Shown piece after piece: positions 10,615-19,439 of a stretch of DNA of 64,000 bases. Numbering within the stretch: the stretch's first letter is position 1; each line of letters starts with the position of its first letter. A model generated the notes under the pieces. The model was given only the letters and a program-made list of their open reading frames with translations. It did not search any database and was not told the DNA's origin. Source of the DNA: Chitinophaga sp. S165 (GTDB lineage: Bacteria > Bacteroidota > Bacteroidia > Chitinophagales > Chitinophagaceae); NCBI RefSeq assembly GCF_003182155.1, contig NZ_QGTG01000001.1:912390-976389 (forward strand), given 5' to 3'. The position numbers and the translations under genes are program-made.

Positions 10615-10974
10615 ATGGCGATCAAGGATCTGACGAAAGTTCAGAAAATCATTTTCATTTGTAATGGCGGCACCTGCAGCAATGGCGGTGCAGATGCAAA
10701 CACCAACCAGTTAAGGGCACACCTCACCGAGAACAGCCTCAATGACGAAATCCATACTGTCCGCACCAAATGCCTGGGGCAATGCACCTGGGGACCAATG
10801 ATATTCATGCACCCGGAAGGGCTTTGGTATAAAGGTGTAACACCAAATACCACGCACGAGATCGTGACACAACACCTCATGCAGAATATGCTGCTGGAAG
10901 AGCATGTACATTATCCCGCAATTGAGCTGGTAGATTCAAAACCACTCACGCTTAGTGGTCAGCCTAACGAATAA
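10615..10974 (+). CDS. Thioredoxin-like [2Fe-2S] ferredoxin
   Basis: This 119-residue protein has the cysteine pattern C16-x4-C21 and C53-x3-C57 (IFICNGGTCSNGG; KCLGQCTWGPM). That is the arrangement of thioredoxin-fold [2Fe-2S] ferredoxins, which are common in anaerobic-type cobalamin clusters. It is the first gene after the B12 riboswitch and lies 13 bases before a cobalt/nickel transporter gene. It may supply electrons for a reductive step of corrin synthesis, such as cobalt reduction before adenosylation or ring reduction. That role is inferred from context. The C-terminal 30 residues after the fold are not conserved in any way I recognise. Confidence 0.85.
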   Translation: MAIKDLTKVQKIIFICNGGTCSNGGADANTNQLRAHLTENSLNDEIHTVRTKCLGQCTWGPMIFMHPEGLWYKGVTPNTTHEIVTQHLMQNMLLEEHVHYPAIELVDSKPLTLSGQPNE

Positions 10975-10987
10975 AAACTGACCATCT

Positions 10988-11818
10988 ATGGAACTTTTAC
11001 AACAAGACCTTAGTGGGTTCATTGTGCTTTCCGTATTAGGTTTACGGCATGGACTGGACCCTGATCATATTACTGTCATTGACGGTTACACGTACCGCCT
11101 GCACATGAACAAAAGCGCGTGGACCCGTTGGGTAGGTACCCTGTTCACTTTCGGGCATGGCATCATGGTAACGGCCATCGCACTGTTCCTCTGCATACTG
11201 AAGAACAACTTCGAAATGCCGGTTATGCTGGACATTGTGGTGGAATGGCTGTCGTCAGTGATGTTGCTCTTCATGGGCATATCCAACCTTATATCACTTA
11301 CCCGCAAAAACGATGGTCAGTTAAGCGGGTTCAGGAAAATGCTGCTGCCAAAGTCGCTCAGTAATAATGTTAATCCTCTCACGGTTATTGTGACCGGGAT
11401 CATCTTTGGTTTCATCTTTGATACGTCATCACAGATAGCAGCCTTTGGTTATGCAGTATCTGTCTCTAATCAATGGATCTATGCCATACTGGGTGGTGTA
11501 GTGTTCTCGTTGGGATTGATCCTCACGGGGACCTGCGACTCTCTCCTGCTGAGTAAGTTGCTGAAAACGTTCGATCAGAAAAAGATCCGCAGTCACCGTT
11601 TTAAATTAAATGTGCTGATCACTATCATGTGTTTTGCCATTCCTCTTTATAAAATTGCAAGTTCAATGAATGCTGCACTGGAACTGAGTGATTTCCAGAA
11701 TAATATTGTCGGTCTGGTTTTTATTAGTATCATTATATCGTTGTATGCGGAGCTGTACCTGCGGCACAGGTATGCGAAAAGCGAAGTCGTATTACAACAG
11801 GATACAGACCCACTTTAA
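10988..11818 (+). CDS. NiCoT-family cobalt/nickel transporter
   Basis: The 276-residue membrane protein has about seven to eight hydrophobic helices. It carries the NiCoT signature in its first helix (R20-H-G-L-D-P-D-H27), close to the H-x4-DH metal-selectivity motif of HoxN/NixA. Further family-like elements are FTFGHGIMV and GFIFDTSSQIAAFG. NiCoT permeases import Ni2+ or Co2+ across the cytoplasmic membrane. Position under the B12 riboswitch, in a run of corrin genes, points to cobalt as the substrate. A second, unrelated-looking transporter of the wider superfamily is encoded at 20520-21215. Confidence 0.88.
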   Translation: MELLQQDLSGFIVLSVLGLRHGLDPDHITVIDGYTYRLHMNKSAWTRWVGTLFTFGHGIMVTAIALFLCILKNNFEMPVMLDIVVEWLSSVMLLFMGISNLISLTRKNDGQLSGFRKMLLPKSLSNNVNPLTVIVTGIIFGFIFDTSSQIAAFGYAVSVSNQWIYAILGGVVFSLGLILTGTCDSLLLSKLLKTFDQKKIRSHRFKLNVLITIMCFAIPLYKIASSMNAALELSDFQNNIVGLVFISIIISLYAELYLRHRYAKSEVVLQQDTDPL

Positions 11819-11830
11819 GTATTATTGACC

Positions 11831-12664
11831 ATGAGTAAAAAAGCACTGACAAATACGATCAGCATCCTCGGATGTGGCTGGCTGGGACTGCCGCTGGCGG
11901 CAAGCCTTGTACAGCAGGGCTATACCGTTAAAGGCTCTGTGACCCAGGCGGAAAAGCTGGAACTGTTGTCGCAAAAAGGGATAACGCCATTCCAGGTGCA
12001 GATCACTGATACGAGTATTACCAGTAATGACCTTGCCGGATTCCTGGAAAGCGAAATACTGATCATCAACATCCCTCCTTCACGGCGTGACGATGTAGTG
12101 TTCTACCACCAGGCGCAGATAAAATTGCTGTTGGCAGAGATCCTGAAAAGTCCGGTAAAACAAGTGCTTTTTATCAGCTCCACTTCGGTATACCCTGATC
12201 TGAACCAGGAGGTCACTGAACTGGAAAACACATTGCCTTCTAAAGAGAGTGGTAAAGCATTGCTGGCAGTAGAAAAGATGCTGCGCTCAAATGTGCATCT
12301 GATGACGACCGTCGTCAGGTTTGCCGGATTGGTAGGATACGACCGTATACCAGGACGATTCCTCGCGGGTAAAAAGAACGTTGAAAATGGGAATGCTCCT
12401 ATTAACGTCATTCACCAGGACGATTGTATCGCACTCATAAGCGGCATTATTCAACAACAGGCATGGGGTGAGATCTTCAACGCCTGTGCGGATAATCATC
12501 CTACCCGCAGAGAATTCTATACACAGGCGGCAGCGAAAGCGGGACTTGAACTACCCACCTTTGCTGATACAGCTGATCCCAGGTTTAAGATCATCAATTC
12601 CGAAAAGATCAAACAACGCCTGAACTACTCGTTCAGGTATCCCGATCCGCTCGGACTATTATAA
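11831..12664 (+). CDS. NAD(P)-dependent SDR-family epimerase/dehydratase-like protein
   Basis: The ATG at 11831 is preferred over an in-frame TTG two codons earlier, giving 277 residues. The N-terminus has a Rossmann nucleotide-binding turn (ILGCGWLGLPLA), and FISSTSVYPD matches the SDR strand with the catalytic serine. This resembles the YeeZ/atypical SDR group, sugar-nucleotide epimerase-like proteins of uncertain function. It lies between the transporter and cbiX with short gaps, so it is part of the riboswitch-controlled operon. No known cobalamin step requires it. It may act on a side substrate or be an uncharacterised helper. Confidence 0.75.
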   Translation: MSKKALTNTISILGCGWLGLPLAASLVQQGYTVKGSVTQAEKLELLSQKGITPFQVQITDTSITSNDLAGFLESEILIINIPPSRRDDVVFYHQAQIKLLLAEILKSPVKQVLFISSTSVYPDLNQEVTELENTLPSKESGKALLAVEKMLRSNVHLMTTVVRFAGLVGYDRIPGRFLAGKKNVENGNAPINVIHQDDCIALISGIIQQQAWGEIFNACADNHPTRREFYTQAAAKAGLELPTFADTADPRFKIINSEKIKQRLNYSFRYPDPLGLL

Positions 12665-12672
12665 AGTGGTAT

Positions 12673-13602
12673 ATGAAAGGGATATTAATATGCGGTCATG
12701 GCAGCCGCGACCCCGAAGGAGTCGACGGCTTTAAGACATTGGTAGCATTGCTGCAAAAACGCTATCCGCACAGGATGGTGGATTATGGCTTCCTGGAGTT
12801 CTCACACCCTGTGTATGCAGCCGCTGTAGAGCGGATGTATCTGGCAGGTGTAAGGGAGATCACCGCCATCCCCGCGATCCTCTTTGCGGGTGGGCATGCA
12901 AAAAATGATATCCCCTATGAAATGAATACGCTGCAAAGCCAGTACAAAGATCTGAAGATCACACTGGGCAGGCATATCGGTATAACGCCATCCATGCTGC
13001 AACTCGCGCAGCAACTGATTGAGCGATCCGAAGCAGCAGCACCGGCTCTTGACAGGAAAGACGCCTGCCTGCTGTTGGTAGGCAGAGGGACCTCCGATCC
13101 GGACGCCAATTCTGACGTAGCCAAGATGACCCGTATGCTGGGAGAAGGTATGGGCTTCGGTTTCGCTACCACGGCCTTCATAGGCGTAACACAACCATTG
13201 CTGAAAGACCTGCTGCCTGTTATTGATCATCTGCCATACAAAAGGATCGTGGCACTGCCTGTATTTCTATTTACAGGCGTGTTACTTAAAAAGATATATA
13301 CGCAACTGGATGAGTTCAGCAATGTATCCGATAAGGAGATCATTTACACAAGATCGTTCGAATGTAATGAGTTGTTGCTTCAAACCATAGATGAACGCAT
13401 CCGTGAAGCGGAAGAAGGCAATCCAAATATGAACTGCCAGTTATGCAAATACCGGACACAGATCATCGGCTTTGAAGAGGAAGTTGGCAAGGAACAAGTG
13501 GGACATCACCTGGCAGTGAAAGGTATCCTCTTCGAAGAAGACGAAAAGATCGGCGATAAAACAACAGTACTGACAAAGGTTAAAAAGATCCTCGGCATCT
13601 GA
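12673..13602 (+). CDS. cbiX: CbiX-type sirohydrochlorin cobaltochelatase (long form)
   Basis: The 309-residue protein has the type II chelatase start (ILICGHGSRDPEG) with the metal-binding histidine H9, and a second histidine-containing segment (LFAGGHAKNDIPYEMN). A second chelatase-like half (LLLVGRGTSDPDAN onward) makes this the long two-domain form rather than the short archaeal CbiXS. A C-terminal cysteine pair (NMNCQLCKYRTQ) may bind a metal or Fe-S cluster, as reported for some long CbiX proteins. The family inserts Co2+ into sirohydrochlorin at the start of the anaerobic route. CobN is also present downstream, so iron insertion for siroheme is an alternative. Confidence 0.88.
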   Translation: MKGILICGHGSRDPEGVDGFKTLVALLQKRYPHRMVDYGFLEFSHPVYAAAVERMYLAGVREITAIPAILFAGGHAKNDIPYEMNTLQSQYKDLKITLGRHIGITPSMLQLAQQLIERSEAAAPALDRKDACLLLVGRGTSDPDANSDVAKMTRMLGEGMGFGFATTAFIGVTQPLLKDLLPVIDHLPYKRIVALPVFLFTGVLLKKIYTQLDEFSNVSDKEIIYTRSFECNELLLQTIDERIREAEEGNPNMNCQLCKYRTQIIGFEEEVGKEQVGHHLAVKGILFEEDEKIGDKTTVLTKVKKILGI

Positions 13603-13605
13603 TAC

Positions 13606-14313
13606 ATGAACAAACAGGGAAAGATATATGGTGTCTCACTGGGTCCCGGCGATCCGTTGATGATAACGTTAAAAGGCTTGCAGGTGCTGCAACAGGTGGA
13701 TAAGATCTATTATCCGGGTTCGCTGTTACCCGATGGTACTACGTCCAGTTATTCTTTGCAGATATTACAGCACTATAACCTGAGTAAAAACAAGTTGCAG
13801 GGCATGTTCCTGAAAATGTCCGACAACCGTGAACAGGCTGAACAAACTTATGCTGATACTTTTCGGCACTTACTTGCAGATTATAATGCTGGTCTTCAGG
13901 TGGCTTTCGTTAGTGAAGGGGATATTTCCTTTTACAGCACTTTCGCCTACCTGCTGCAACATATCCATTCACATAAACTGGCCCTGGAAATAATTGCAGG
14001 CGTGCCATCCTTTATACTGGGCGCCGCCGAACACCAGTCATCACTGGCCATCCTCAATGAGAAAATAGCCATCCTGCCAAGGATGAAAGACCGTGATACA
14101 CTGTCCCGCTACCTGGAAGAATTTGAAACGGTGGTACTGATCAAAGTACGTAGCGTACTGCATGAGATCCGCACACTCATCAACCAGACAGGCCTGAATA
14201 TCGTTTACTGTGAACGTTTAGGGACCGCGCAACAGTATATCACAACAGATATCAATGACCTGGAACATAGGGAGATCCCCTATTTTTCATTACTCATTTT
14301 AAAAAGATCATGA
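13606..14313 (+). CDS. cobI: Precorrin-2 / cobalt-factor II C20-methyltransferase
   Basis: This is a 235-residue SAM-dependent tetrapyrrole methylase. The N-terminal glycine-rich loop (GVSLGPGDPLMITLKG) and the SEGD motif (VAFVSEGDISFYSTFAY) fit CobI/CbiL, which methylates C20 of the macrocycle with S-adenosylmethionine. The start codon is three bases after the cbiX stop, and the stop overlaps the next gene by four bases (ATGA), which suggests translational coupling. The length is typical of the family. Confidence 0.9.
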   Translation: MNKQGKIYGVSLGPGDPLMITLKGLQVLQQVDKIYYPGSLLPDGTTSSYSLQILQHYNLSKNKLQGMFLKMSDNREQAEQTYADTFRHLLADYNAGLQVAFVSEGDISFYSTFAYLLQHIHSHKLALEIIAGVPSFILGAAEHQSSLAILNEKIAILPRMKDRDTLSRYLEEFETVVLIKVRSVLHEIRTLINQTGLNIVYCERLGTAQQYITTDINDLEHREIPYFSLLILKRS

Positions 14314-15665
14314 AACTAAGTGTAGTTGGCATAGGACCAGGTGGTAGGGATTATATCTTACCTGTAGCCCAGCAGGTATTGGCTACTGCTGATATCGTTA
14401 TCGGATACAGTTATTATTTTCAGTTTATCGCCCACCTGCTGCAACCCGGTTGTGAATGTATAGGGAAAGACCTTACCGAAGAGAAAGCCCGTGCAGAACT
14501 GGCGGTTAACCGTTGTGAAGCGGGCAGACATGTGGTAGTTATCAGCTCTGGCGATGCCGGTATCTACGCGATGGCATCTCTCGTGTATCAGTATGCCAGC
14601 ACTCGTACAGACAAGGATATTGAGTTGCAGACCATCCCCGGCATCAGTGCATTCATTGCTGCTGCGGGCAAGCTGGGCGCTCCCCTGGGACATGACTTTT
14701 GCTGCATTTCACTCTCTGATCTTATGACGCCCTGGCCGGTGATCGAAAAAAGGATACAGGCGGCGGCCATAGGCGACTTTGTTACATCTCTTTATAATCC
14801 CAGGAGTAAAAAACGCTTCTGGCAACTGGCACGTTTTAAAGAACTGTTCCTCCAGCATCGGGATGGCGATACACCTGTTGCCATTATCAGGCAGGTAACA
14901 AGGCCGGAAGAACAGATCACCATTACTACACTCTCGGCATTGAACATTGAAGCTGTTGATATGTTCTCGCTGGTCATGATCGGCAACTCACAAACATATC
15001 AGTTCAATAACTTCCTCGTCACCCCACGCGGTTACATGGCCCGGAAGCCAGACAGCGGACAGGAGATACAGGACGAGAGCTTCCGGCAGATAGCCGCACA
15101 ACTCAAACGGGAAGACGTTAGTGATGCAGACAGGTGGGCCATCATGCGTTGCATACACACAACGGCCGACTTTGAATACGAAGACCTCTATCTCGCTAAC
15201 CAAGACGCCATTACCCAATGGAACCACTATCTGAAAGCAGGCGGCACTATAATAACAGATGTGACGATGGTACAGTCAGGCATCACAAAAGAATTTCTAA
15301 AGAAATATAATGCGCAGGTATACTGCTATCTGAACGATGAAGCAGTATTGCCACTGGCCGAAAAAGAAGGACTTACCCGCAGCCAGGCAGGCATGCGTAT
15401 CGCTATAGAAAAGCATCCGGAGGCGCTGTTCGTAGTAGGCAATGCGCCTACAGCCTTGTTTGAACTGTGTGACCAGCTACAGGAGCGCAAGTTCAAACCC
15501 GCGGGCATCGTCGGTGCACCTGTCGGCTTTGTGAATGTGGTAGAATCCAAGTTGAAATTACAGGCATTAAAGAACGTGCCCTACGTTATCATACAGGGCC
15601 GTAAAGGCGGCAGCAATGTAGCGGCGAGTATCGTTAATGCAGCTTTCACCGTAAATGATAAATAG
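14310..15665 (+). CDS. Fusion of precorrin-3B C17-methyltransferase (CobJ/CbiH) and precorrin-8X methylmutase (CbiC/CobH)
   Basis: The 451-residue protein joins two enzymes. Residues 1 to about 245 form a tetrapyrrole methylase of the CobJ/CbiH type (VVGIGPGGRDYILP; ISSGDAGIYAMASL; LYNPRSKKR), which methylates C17 and supports ring contraction. From about residue 256 the sequence is CbiC/CobH, which moves a methyl group from C11 to C12. Its catalytic histidine is H283 in RCIHTTADFEYED, and the product-binding end reads GAPVGFVNVVESK. The gene overlaps the gene before it by four bases and the one after by one base. No monooxygenase CobG is seen, which agrees with a cobalt-assisted, anaerobic-type contraction. 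Confidence 0.92.
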   Translation: MKLSVVGIGPGGRDYILPVAQQVLATADIVIGYSYYFQFIAHLLQPGCECIGKDLTEEKARAELAVNRCEAGRHVVVISSGDAGIYAMASLVYQYASTRTDKDIELQTIPGISAFIAAAGKLGAPLGHDFCCISLSDLMTPWPVIEKRIQAAAIGDFVTSLYNPRSKKRFWQLARFKELFLQHRDGDTPVAIIRQVTRPEEQITITTLSALNIEAVDMFSLVMIGNSQTYQFNNFLVTPRGYMARKPDSGQEIQDESFRQIAAQLKREDVSDADRWAIMRCIHTTADFEYEDLYLANQDAITQWNHYLKAGGTIITDVTMVQSGITKEFLKKYNAQVYCYLNDEAVLPLAEKEGLTRSQAGMRIAIEKHPEALFVVGNAPTALFELCDQLQERKFKPAGIVGAPVGFVNVVESKLKLQALKNVPYVIIQGRKGGSNVAASIVNAAFTVNDK

Positions 15666-16849
15666 TGGAGTATATCGTCATCGGCATATCCAATAGTCCT
15701 TCCTACATCCTGCCGGATGAAGTAAGAGATCTGTTGCCTTTACATAAGGTTTTCTCCGGAGGGAAACGCCACTATGAACTGGTCGGGAAGTACCTCCCGG
15801 ACAATCATCACTGGATAGATATCCAGGGGAATATGCCCGCTCTCTTTGATAAGTTCAGGGAACATAAAGGGTCGATCGTAGTCTTTGCCTCCGGTGATCC
15901 GCTTTTCTACGGCTTTGCCGGAACCATACAGAAATTTGATCCGGAAGCAGACGTGAAAGTGTATCCTTACTTTAACAGTATTCAGTTACTCTGTCATGCC
16001 AACAATCTTTCCTACGCCGATCTCGTGAACGTCTCTGTACATGGCCGGACCTGGAATGAATTAGATAATGCGTTGATCACACAGGCGTCCATGATAGGTG
16101 TACTGACAGACCAGCAAAAGACACCGGCTGTTATTGCACAGCGCATGCTGGAATACGGTTTCTCAAACTATAATATGATAGTCGGTGAAGATCTTGACGG
16201 ACAATCCCACCGTTCCACCAGCCTTTCACTTGATGAAGCAACGGGTTATACGGCACATTCGCTGAATTGTGTGATACTCATCAGAAAATCAAGGATGGCA
16301 TTTTCACACGGTATTCCCGACCATTTATTCTATGGCCTGGAAAACCGGCCTAATATGATCACCAAAATGCCTGTGCGTCTTGTCAGCCTCTCTTGTCTGG
16401 CCCTTGCCGGACGCAGTGTATTGTGGGATATAGGATTTTGTACCGGTTCCATTTCTGTAGAAGCAAGAAGACAATATCCGCATCTGCAGGTTGTTGCTTT
16501 TGAACAACGGCCTGAATGTAGTGAACTGCTGGATAAAAATATGCGCCGGTATTCAGCTCCGGGCATTATCAAAGTGATGGGCGACTTTTTCGAGACAGAA
16601 CTTGATCTATATCCCTCGCCCGATGCCGTCTTCATAGGTGGGCATGGCGGAAGACTGGAAGAACTGATACGGAAACTTGATAGCATACTTCCTGTATATG
16701 CCAGGATCGTACTGAATGCTGTTAAGGAAGACAGCAGGGATCAATTCACCAGAATGATGGAAATATTAGACTACAAATTGATTGACCCGATAGTGATACA
16801 GGTCGATGAACACAATCCTATCACCATACTAACGGCCGAAAAAAGATAA
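15665..16849 (+). CDS. cobL: Precorrin-6Y C5,15-methyltransferase (decarboxylating), CobL/CbiET type
   Basis: The 394-residue protein has an N-terminal CbiE methylase half (VFASGDPLFYGFAGTI) and a C-terminal CbiT half with a class I SAM-binding loop (LWDIGFCTGSISVEARR). Together these methylate C5 and C15 and remove the C12 acetate carboxyl group. Translation probably starts at the GTG at 15665-15667, whose first base is the last base of the preceding TAG stop. The first following residues (EYIVIGI) already begin the fold, so no upstream start is needed. Confidence 0.9.
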   Translation: MEYIVIGISNSPSYILPDEVRDLLPLHKVFSGGKRHYELVGKYLPDNHHWIDIQGNMPALFDKFREHKGSIVVFASGDPLFYGFAGTIQKFDPEADVKVYPYFNSIQLLCHANNLSYADLVNVSVHGRTWNELDNALITQASMIGVLTDQQKTPAVIAQRMLEYGFSNYNMIVGEDLDGQSHRSTSLSLDEATGYTAHSLNCVILIRKSRMAFSHGIPDHLFYGLENRPNMITKMPVRLVSLSCLALAGRSVLWDIGFCTGSISVEARRQYPHLQVVAFEQRPECSELLDKNMRRYSAPGIIKVMGDFFETELDLYPSPDAVFIGGHGGRLEELIRKLDSILPVYARIVLNAVKEDSRDQFTRMMEILDYKLIDPIVIQVDEHNPITILTAEKR

Positions 16850-16850
16850 A

Positions 16851-18680
16851 ATGAGTAAGACAGTTATTATAGCCAGTACAGATAGTGGTGTTGCGCTGGG
16901 CAACAGGATCAGGACCGAGTTCCCGAAGTCCCTGCTTGTTAGCACGCGCCACCACGAACAGGCAAGTCATATAGAGAGTATTGCCGCCTTTCTCGCAAAC
17001 AATTTCAGTACGTTCGATACACTGATCTTTATCGGGGCGCTGGGTATTTGCGTAAGAAGCATCGCGCCCTATCTGCAGGATAAAAAAGAAGATCCCGCCG
17101 TCATTAATATGGATGACAGGGGCATGTTCGTACAGTCGGTAGTGTCAGGGCATATCGGAGGCGCTAATGATATTACCCGTAAACTGGCAGCCGCCATCGG
17201 CGCACAGGCCGTTATTACCACCAGCAGTGACCTCCAGGAGATCTGGGCGCTTGACACGCTGGCATCTCAATTTGGATGGAAGGCAGCAGCCAGCCAGGAC
17301 ATGAACAGTATTATTTCATTATTTGTCAATAACCAACCAACCGCATTATTACTGGACGTAAAAGACAAAGGCACTGCACACCTTGAAAAGACGCTGCCTG
17401 CTTTTGTCAACGTCCATTACCACCTTCCCGATGATCTTTCAAAGTATGCATTGCTGATTGCCGTGACCTATAAGAAATACCCGGCGGCAATACCTGTACT
17501 GCATTTTCACCCTGCTGTATTGAACATCGGAATGGGCTGCTCACGGGATATAGAGGCAGACCTGCTGAAAGCTTCTGTATATCAGCAACTAGCACAACAG
17601 CAACTGGCTGTCGAATCCATCCGGGCCATCGGCTCCATTGATGTGAAACACGATGAAACAGCGTTCATTGCCTTGGCGAAGAAACTGCAGGTCCCTTTTA
17701 TCACTTTTACTGCAGATGAATTGAATACGCAGCAGGTGGTCAATCCATCGGATGTGGTAATGTCAAAACTGGGCGTACATAGCGTATCAGAAGCATCTGC
17801 CATGCTATTGTCCGGCAACCAGGAACTGCTGCTGGAGAAACAGAAGATCACCGTTAGCTCGGGTAAGAAACATACCATCGCCATTGCCGTCGATAAGGAT
17901 GCTGTTCGCAGGGCAGTGATCGCCATTGTAGGCGCCGGACCGGGAGATGCAGAACTGATCAGCCTCAAAGGGAAACAACTGGTGGAAGATGCTGACCTGA
18001 TCTTATATGCAGGCAGTCTTATTCCCGAAGAGATCACCCATTATGCAAAAAAAGAAGCCATCGTCAGGAACTCCGCCAGCATGACACTGGAAGAGCAGAT
18101 AAGCCTGATGGAAGAACATTATAGTAAAGGCCATCTCATCGTACGCCTGCAGTCTGGTGATCCAAGTATCTATGGTGCGATACAGGAACAGATGACCATA
18201 TTCGATGAGAAAGGTATGGACTATTATATCGTTCCGGGTATCTCTTCTTTCCAGGCGGCAGCAGCCTGCCTGAAATCAGAATTCACAATTCCGGAAGTCG
18301 TGCAGACCATCATCCTCACACGCGGAGCAGGTAAGACACCATTACCGGAGCATGAGAAACTGAATGAAATGGCCAGGCACAAAGCCACCATGTGCATCTT
18401 TCTCAGCGCTACCATCGCCCGTTCTGTACAGGAACAATTGCTGGAGCATTATGATCCGGAAACACCTGTGGCAGTATTGTACCGCGTAAGCTGGAAAGAT
18501 GAAGAGATCTACACCGGACAGTTAAAAGACCTCGCACAGATCGTACGCGATAACAAACTGACACTGACTACACTGGTCATTGTCGGTGTGGCCATTGGTG
18601 CAAGAAAGAACCGTTCACATTTATATAACCCTGACTGGAAACATACCTTCAGAACAGGAAAAGCTATAAAAACAAACTAG
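16851..18680 (+). CDS. Fusion of CbiG (cobalt-precorrin-5A hydrolase) and CobM/CbiF (precorrin-4 C11-methyltransferase)
   Basis: The 609-residue protein combines two consecutive activities. Residues 1 to about 345 form CbiG: an N-terminal part (IFIGALGICVRSIAPYLQDK; VVSGHIGGANDITRKLA) and a C-terminal part (NIGMGCSRDIEADLL), which opens the delta-lactone and releases acetaldehyde in the anaerobic route. From about residue 352 a CobM/CbiF methylase follows (AIVGAGPGDAELISLKG; LQSGDPSIYGAI; VPGISSFQAAAACL), which methylates C11. The presence of CbiG argues for the anaerobic, cobalt-early chemistry. The next gene begins directly after the TAG stop. Confidence 0.93.
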   Translation: MSKTVIIASTDSGVALGNRIRTEFPKSLLVSTRHHEQASHIESIAAFLANNFSTFDTLIFIGALGICVRSIAPYLQDKKEDPAVINMDDRGMFVQSVVSGHIGGANDITRKLAAAIGAQAVITTSSDLQEIWALDTLASQFGWKAAASQDMNSIISLFVNNQPTALLLDVKDKGTAHLEKTLPAFVNVHYHLPDDLSKYALLIAVTYKKYPAAIPVLHFHPAVLNIGMGCSRDIEADLLKASVYQQLAQQQLAVESIRAIGSIDVKHDETAFIALAKKLQVPFITFTADELNTQQVVNPSDVVMSKLGVHSVSEASAMLLSGNQELLLEKQKITVSSGKKHTIAIAVDKDAVRRAVIAIVGAGPGDAELISLKGKQLVEDADLILYAGSLIPEEITHYAKKEAIVRNSASMTLEEQISLMEEHYSKGHLIVRLQSGDPSIYGAIQEQMTIFDEKGMDYYIVPGISSFQAAAACLKSEFTIPEVVQTIILTRGAGKTPLPEHEKLNEMARHKATMCIFLSATIARSVQEQLLEHYDPETPVAVLYRVSWKDEEIYTGQLKDLAQIVRDNKLTLTTLVIVGVAIGARKNRSHLYNPDWKHTFRTGKAIKTN

Positions 18681-19439
18681 ATGATCTTAGTCTTTGGTGG
18701 AACCACAGAAGGTAAAAAAGTAGCAGGCATCCTGGAAAAGGCTGCGTGCCCTTATTACTATTCCACCAAAACATGCATTGACTTCCAGCCGGGTGCATAT
18801 GGCCAATACCGGTATGGCCCTTTGACTGCTGATGCCTTACAGACATTCTGTAAAGCACATGCTATTAAGGCCATCGTTCATGCCAGTCATCCGTTCGCCA
18901 CGTTACTGCATGAAACCATTTATGAAGGAGCACAGGCACTATCGCTACCGGTGTTTCGTTTTGAGCGCAGTTATCCGGACAGGCAGGAACATCCGCTGAT
19001 CATCTATTGCGAATCTTACACAGCAGCATTGTCCTGGCTCTCAGCATATCCGGCAAAACGTCTGCTGGCGCTGACAGGCGTACAAACGATCGCACCGCTG
19101 ACCAACTATTGGAAAAAACATGATACCATCTTCCGCATCCTGCCCAGGGAAAGTTCCCTGGCATTGGCGGCACAGGCAGGATTTCCGGCAGAAAAGCTTA
19201 TCAGGGAAATGCCGGGAGATGATCCTGAACAGGAACTGGCTATTATCAAACAATACGGGATAGACTGTATACTGACCAAAGAAAGCGGGGAATCCGGTTT
19301 CCTGGCCACCAAGATAAACGCGGCCCGGCAAAGTAAGATTCCCATCCTGATCATTGAACGTCCGGCACTGCCTGACACGTTCATTCCTGTCACGGATGAG
19401 GTATCGCTGATGGCCAGACTAAAAAGTTTCCTGTCATGA
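18681..19439 (+). CDS. cobK: Precorrin-6A reductase
   Basis: This 252-residue protein has the CobK/CbiJ N-terminus (MILVFGGTTEGKKVA) and later conserved blocks (HASHPFATLLHETIY; TKESGESGF). The family uses NAD(P)H to reduce the C18-C19 double bond of the corrin precursor. The ATG follows the previous stop codon without a gap. The stop overlaps cbiD by four bases, consistent with coupled translation. Confidence 0.9.
   Translation: MILVFGGTTEGKKVAGILEKAACPYYYSTKTCIDFQPGAYGQYRYGPLTADALQTFCKAHAIKAIVHASHPFATLLHETIYEGAQALSLPVFRFERSYPDRQEHPLIIYCESYTAALSWLSAYPAKRLLALTGVQTIAPLTNYWKKHDTIFRILPRESSLALAAQAGFPAEKLIREMPGDDPEQELAIIKQYGIDCILTKESGESGFLATKINAARQSKIPILIIERPALPDTFIPVTDEVSLMARLKSFLS

Noticed and set aside
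10615..10974. Leftward open frames on the strand opposite the ferredoxin gene
   Set aside because: They mirror the coding strand, have no family pattern and would run against the riboswitch-controlled transcript.
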